Part shown: one piece after another, positions 12,794 to 14,641 of the stretch
Numbering within the stretch: the stretch's first letter is position 1
How the letters are laid out: each line of letters opens with the position of its first letter
From: Pseudomonadota bacterium
GTDB taxonomy: Bacteria > Pseudomonadota > Gammaproteobacteria > Xanthomonadales > Xanthomonadaceae
Length of the DNA: 14,641 nt
NCBI GenBank assembly: GCA_019348095.1
Contig: JAHWKC010000019.1
Coordinates: 1 to 14,641 of the forward strand
Direction of reading: 5' to 3'
Notes under the pieces: generated by a model
The model's database searches: none
Told to the model about the DNA's origin: nothing
The model's input: the letters and a program-made list of their open reading frames with translations, nothing else
Program-made: the position numbers and the translations under genes

Positions 12794-13666
12794 CTACTCG
12801 TCGACCAGCTCGCCACCGGCCAGGAAGCTCCAGGTCCGGGTCACGTGCAGGATGTCCGGATCGTCCTGGGTCTTGGGCAGCGGCGGGTAGGGCTCGGCCA
12901 GCCGCGCGATGCGCAGCGCCGAGGCGTCCAGCAGCGCGATCCCGCTGGAACGCACGATCTGCGCGGTCTCGACACTGCCGTCGCGGCGGATCGCCACGCT
13001 GATGACGACCTGCCCGGCGAGCCGCCGCCGGCGGGCCTCGTCGGGATAGTTGAGGTTGCCGACGCGCTCGACCCGGGTCACCCAGTCGCGCAGGTACGCG
13101 GCCCACGCGTACTCCTGGGTGCTGGCCGAGACGAACTTGCGCTTGGGCCGCTTGGCGTATTGCTCCGAGCGCAGGTGGATTTCGGCGGCCAGCCGCGCCA
13201 TCGCCATGTCGCGCTCGATCTTCTCGCGGCCCGGCGGCAGGGGCTGCTCGCTCGGGGTGGGCGTGGCCTGGGGCGTCGGCGTAAGCGCCTCGCCGCGCGT
13301 GCTGCTGATAACGCGTGCCTGCGGCGGCGGTTGCGGCACAGGTGACTGCGCGCGCAGCGGTCGCGGCGCAATGCCGGTCTCGGCCTGCGGCGCGGGCCCC
13401 GATTGCGGCGAGCGCGGCCGCCTGCTCTGGTCGTGCTCGCCGCCGCCCTGGTTGCTGGCCTGGGCGAGAAAGTCCGCCTGCTGCTGGGTGAGCGGACTCT
13501 GCGTCTGGGTCAGGATCACGTCCAGCGTCGGCATCACCGGCGCGGCGCTGTCCAGCGCAAACCCGACCCCGAGCAACAGCACGCCGTGCACCAGCAAGGA
13601 CAGCACCAGGGTGGCGGTCAGTCGCTGGTTTTCGCCGATGGCTGGGGGCGCCGCGGCCGCGTTCAT
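12794..13666 (-). CDS. tonB: TonB-family protein, TonB3-like
   Basis: A 290-residue inner-membrane protein with the TonB plan. A short cytoplasmic N-terminus leads to a signal-anchor helix at about 17-38 with the conserved-type Ser/His face ([11 protein letters not shown], His27). A long Pro/Gln-rich periplasmic spanner follows. The C-terminal TonB domain (about 190-285) includes [41 protein letters not shown] and [20 protein letters not shown]. The region before it, [17 protein letters not shown] and [11 protein letters not shown], matches my recollection of TonB3 of Pseudomonas aeruginosa, which is encoded next to gshB and needed for twitching motility. No exbB or exbD is present. The ATG overlaps the gshB TGA by 4 nt, so the two genes are probably co-transcribed and translationally coupled. 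Confidence 0.9.
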   Translation of the reverse strand: MNAAAAPPAIGENQRLTATLVLSLLVHGVLLLGVGFALDSAAPVMPTLDVILTQTQSPLTQQQADFLAQASNQGGGEHDQSRRPRSPQSGPAPQAETGIAPRPLRAQSPVPQPPPQARVISSTRGEALTPTPQATPTPSEQPLPPGREKIERDMAMARLAAEIHLRSEQYAKRPKRKFVSASTQEYAWAAYLRDWVTRVERVGNLNYPDEARRRRLAGQVVISVAIRRDGSVETAQIVRSSGIALLDASALRIARLAEPYPPLPKTQDDPDILHVTRTWSFLAGGELVDE

Positions 13667-14490
13667 GCGCGCGCGTCGGGACCCGGAAAAGCGGATTCGT
13701 GGTGATCCGGTCGCATCGCATCCGGCGGCAGGTCCTGCGCTTGCTCTTGCTCTTTCCCCGGTCCCCGGTCCCCGGTCCCCGGTCCCGGATGCCGCGCCTC
13801 GATCGCGTCAAACAACACCCCGGCGATATTCAGCCCGAACTGCGCATCGAGTTCGCGGATGCAGGTCGGGCTGGTGACGTTGACCTCGGTCAGGTAGTCG
13901 CCGATCACGTCCAGGCCGACAAACACCATGCCGCGGCGTTTCATCTCCGGGCCGACCTGCGCGGCGATCCAGCGGTCGCGCTCGCTCAGCGGGCGGCCTT
14001 CGCCACGGCCGCCGGTGGCCAGGTTGCCGCGGAACTCGTCGCCCTGTGGGATACGCGCCAGGCAGTAGTCCACCGGTTCACCGTCGATCAGCAGGATGCG
14101 TTTGTCGCCGGTGGTGATCTCCGGGATGTAGCGCTGCGCCATCGCCAGGCCGTGACCGCCATTGGTCAGCGTCTCCAGGATCACGTTGAGGTTGGCTTCG
14201 CCCCGGCTGGCGCGGAAGATCGAACGCCCGCCCATGCCGTCCAGCGGCTTGAGCACCGCCTGCCCGTGGTCGGCGACAAAGGCCTTGAGCGTGGCGATGT
14301 CCCGGGTGACCACGGTCGGCGGGCAGCACTGCGGAAACAGCAGCGCGGCCAGTTTCTCGTTGTAGTCGCGCAATCCCTGCGGGTCGTTGACCACCCGCGC
14401 GCCAGCCTGCTGGGCGATGCCGAGGATCTGGGTGTCGTGGATGTATTCGGCGTCGACCGGGGGGTCCTTGCGCATCAGCACGATGTGGTC
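13663..14490 (-). CDS. gshB: Glutathione synthetase, N-terminal part missing at a junction
   Basis: ATP-dependent ligation of glycine to gamma-glutamylcysteine, the second step of glutathione synthesis, in the cytosol. The conserved C-terminal three quarters are clear: [34 protein letters not shown], the ATP-grasp loop [32 protein letters not shown], the [14 protein letters not shown] loop and [17 protein letters not shown]. Similarity stops upstream of about 14490. The expected first ~80 residues (including the usual VVMDPI and FAMLLEAQRRG motifs) are absent, and the DNA instead encodes a YcaQ-like fragment on the other strand. An ATG at 14625 keeps the frame open, but the predicted N-terminus there is only an antisense shadow. 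The C-terminus carries about 40 extra residues after DAIEARH, starting in a 7-bp repeat tract. The TGA overlaps the tonB ATG. Confidence 0.85.
   Translation of the reverse strand, partial: DHIVLMRKDPPVDAEYIHDTQILGIAQQAGARVVNDPQGLRDYNEKLAALLFPQCCPPTVVTRDIATLKAFVADHGQAVLKPLDGMGGRSIFRASRGEANLNVILETLTNGGHGLAMAQRYIPEITTGDKRILLIDGEPVDYCLARIPQGDEFRGNLATGGRGEGRPLSERDRWIAAQVGPEMKRRGMVFVGLDVIGDYLTEVNVTSPTCIRELDAQFGLNIAGVLFDAIEARHPGPGTGDRGPGKEQEQAQDLPPDAMRPDHHESAFPGPDARA
13756..13789. repeat. 4 tandem copies of a 7-bp G-quadruplex-capable unit inside gshB 3' end
   Basis: CCCCGGT is repeated four times (13756-13783), followed by a partial CCCGGA. The minus strand, which is the gshB coding strand, reads GGGG with ACC spacers, so quadruplex potential lies in both the coding DNA and the mRNA. 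It is translated as Gly/Pro/Asp/Arg-rich residues in the extra C-terminal tail. Confidence 0.9.
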
Positions 14491-14641
14491 GCGACCGAGC
14501 GCGACCTGCGCGACTACTTCCGGCTGCGCGTCGACGAGGCCGCGGTCGCCGTGCGTTCGCTCGTGGAGGAGGGCGCGCTGCAGCGGGTCGAGGTGCCGGG
14601 CTGGCGGCAGCCGGCGTACCTGCACCCGGGCGCCCGGGTGC
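14485..14641 (+). pseudogene. YcaQ-like winged-helix fragment at the window edge
   Basis: Fifty-two codons open to the window end encode [20 protein letters not shown], then a stretch with [21 protein letters not shown]. This pattern (DLxDYFRL, then LVExGxLxxVxVxGWxxPAYL) is characteristic of the winged-helix DNA-glycosylase family of E. coli YcaQ (HTH_42), which acts on interstrand cross-links. It is an internal part of that protein with no start codon, beginning exactly where gshB similarity ends on the opposite strand. It could be a genuine gene remnant, part of a gene that continues past the window, or one half of a chimeric join. Confidence 0.7.

Noticed and set aside
11088..13811. 907-codon minus-strand open frame
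   Set aside because: It runs antisense through tsaB and the secreted-protein gene and out of frame through tonB; composition is Arg/Ala-rich without domain motifs, as expected from high GC.
14491..14625. Complete gshB starting at ATG 14625
   Set aside because: The predicted first ~45 residues show none of the GshB N-terminal motifs and are antisense to a convincing YcaQ-like sequence.

Overview
The window is GC-rich (about 70% by eye) chromosomal DNA from a gammaproteobacterium, most likely of the Xanthomonadaceae/Lysobacteraceae (Lysobacter, Luteimonas, Stenotrophomonas, Xanthomonas). The evidence is the protein sequences, GTAG-headed short palindromes of the Stenotrophomonas SMAG/REP type, G-rich 7-bp tandem repeats like those known from Xanthomonas, and the gene orders mrcB-lpoP, yoaA-tsaB and gshB-tonB. 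There is no tRNA, rRNA, CRISPR array, prophage, transposase or defence operon that I can support. Nearly all genes are housekeeping or cell-envelope genes.

Layout. 1-1653 is the 3' three quarters of relA, cut by the window start. 1779-3455 encodes an unrecognised single-pass membrane protein with a Pro-rich N-terminus and TPR-like repeats. 3461-3662 is a cluster of five GTAG palindromes between convergent genes. 3659-5779 (minus) is a two-domain GT2-GT4 glycosyltransferase whose stop codon lies inside the last palindrome. 5893-8313 is mrcB (PBP1b), overlapping by 4 nt a TPR outer-membrane lipoprotein gene (8310-8870) that fits LpoP, the PBP1b activator. 8890-11061 is yoaA, a DinG/XPD-like Fe-S helicase carrying an unusual in-frame insert built on a 131-bp nested palindrome. 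11235-11951 is tsaB (tRNA t6A synthesis), preceded by G-quadruplex-capable 7-bp and 5-bp tandem repeats. 12108-12731 is a secreted protein of unknown function. On the minus strand, gshB (13663 to about 14490) and a tonB3-like gene (12794-13666) overlap by 4 nt. The last ~155 bases switch abruptly from gshB to a plus-strand fragment of a YcaQ-like winged-helix protein.

How the genes work together. mrcB and lpoP form a peptidoglycan synthase/activator pair. yoaA and tsaB repeat a neighbourhood known from E. coli. gshB with tonB repeats the Pseudomonas gshB-tonB3 neighbourhood linked to type IV pilus function. I see no new multi-gene system. The most unusual feature is how repeats have colonised gene ends and one gene interior: a palindrome supplies the glycosyltransferase stop codon, a GNA-loop hairpin contains the yoaA stop codon, 7-bp repeats encode part of the gshB tail, and a nested palindrome sits in the yoaA reading frame. 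The gshB/ycaQ junction may be a real rearrangement or a contig-end chimera.
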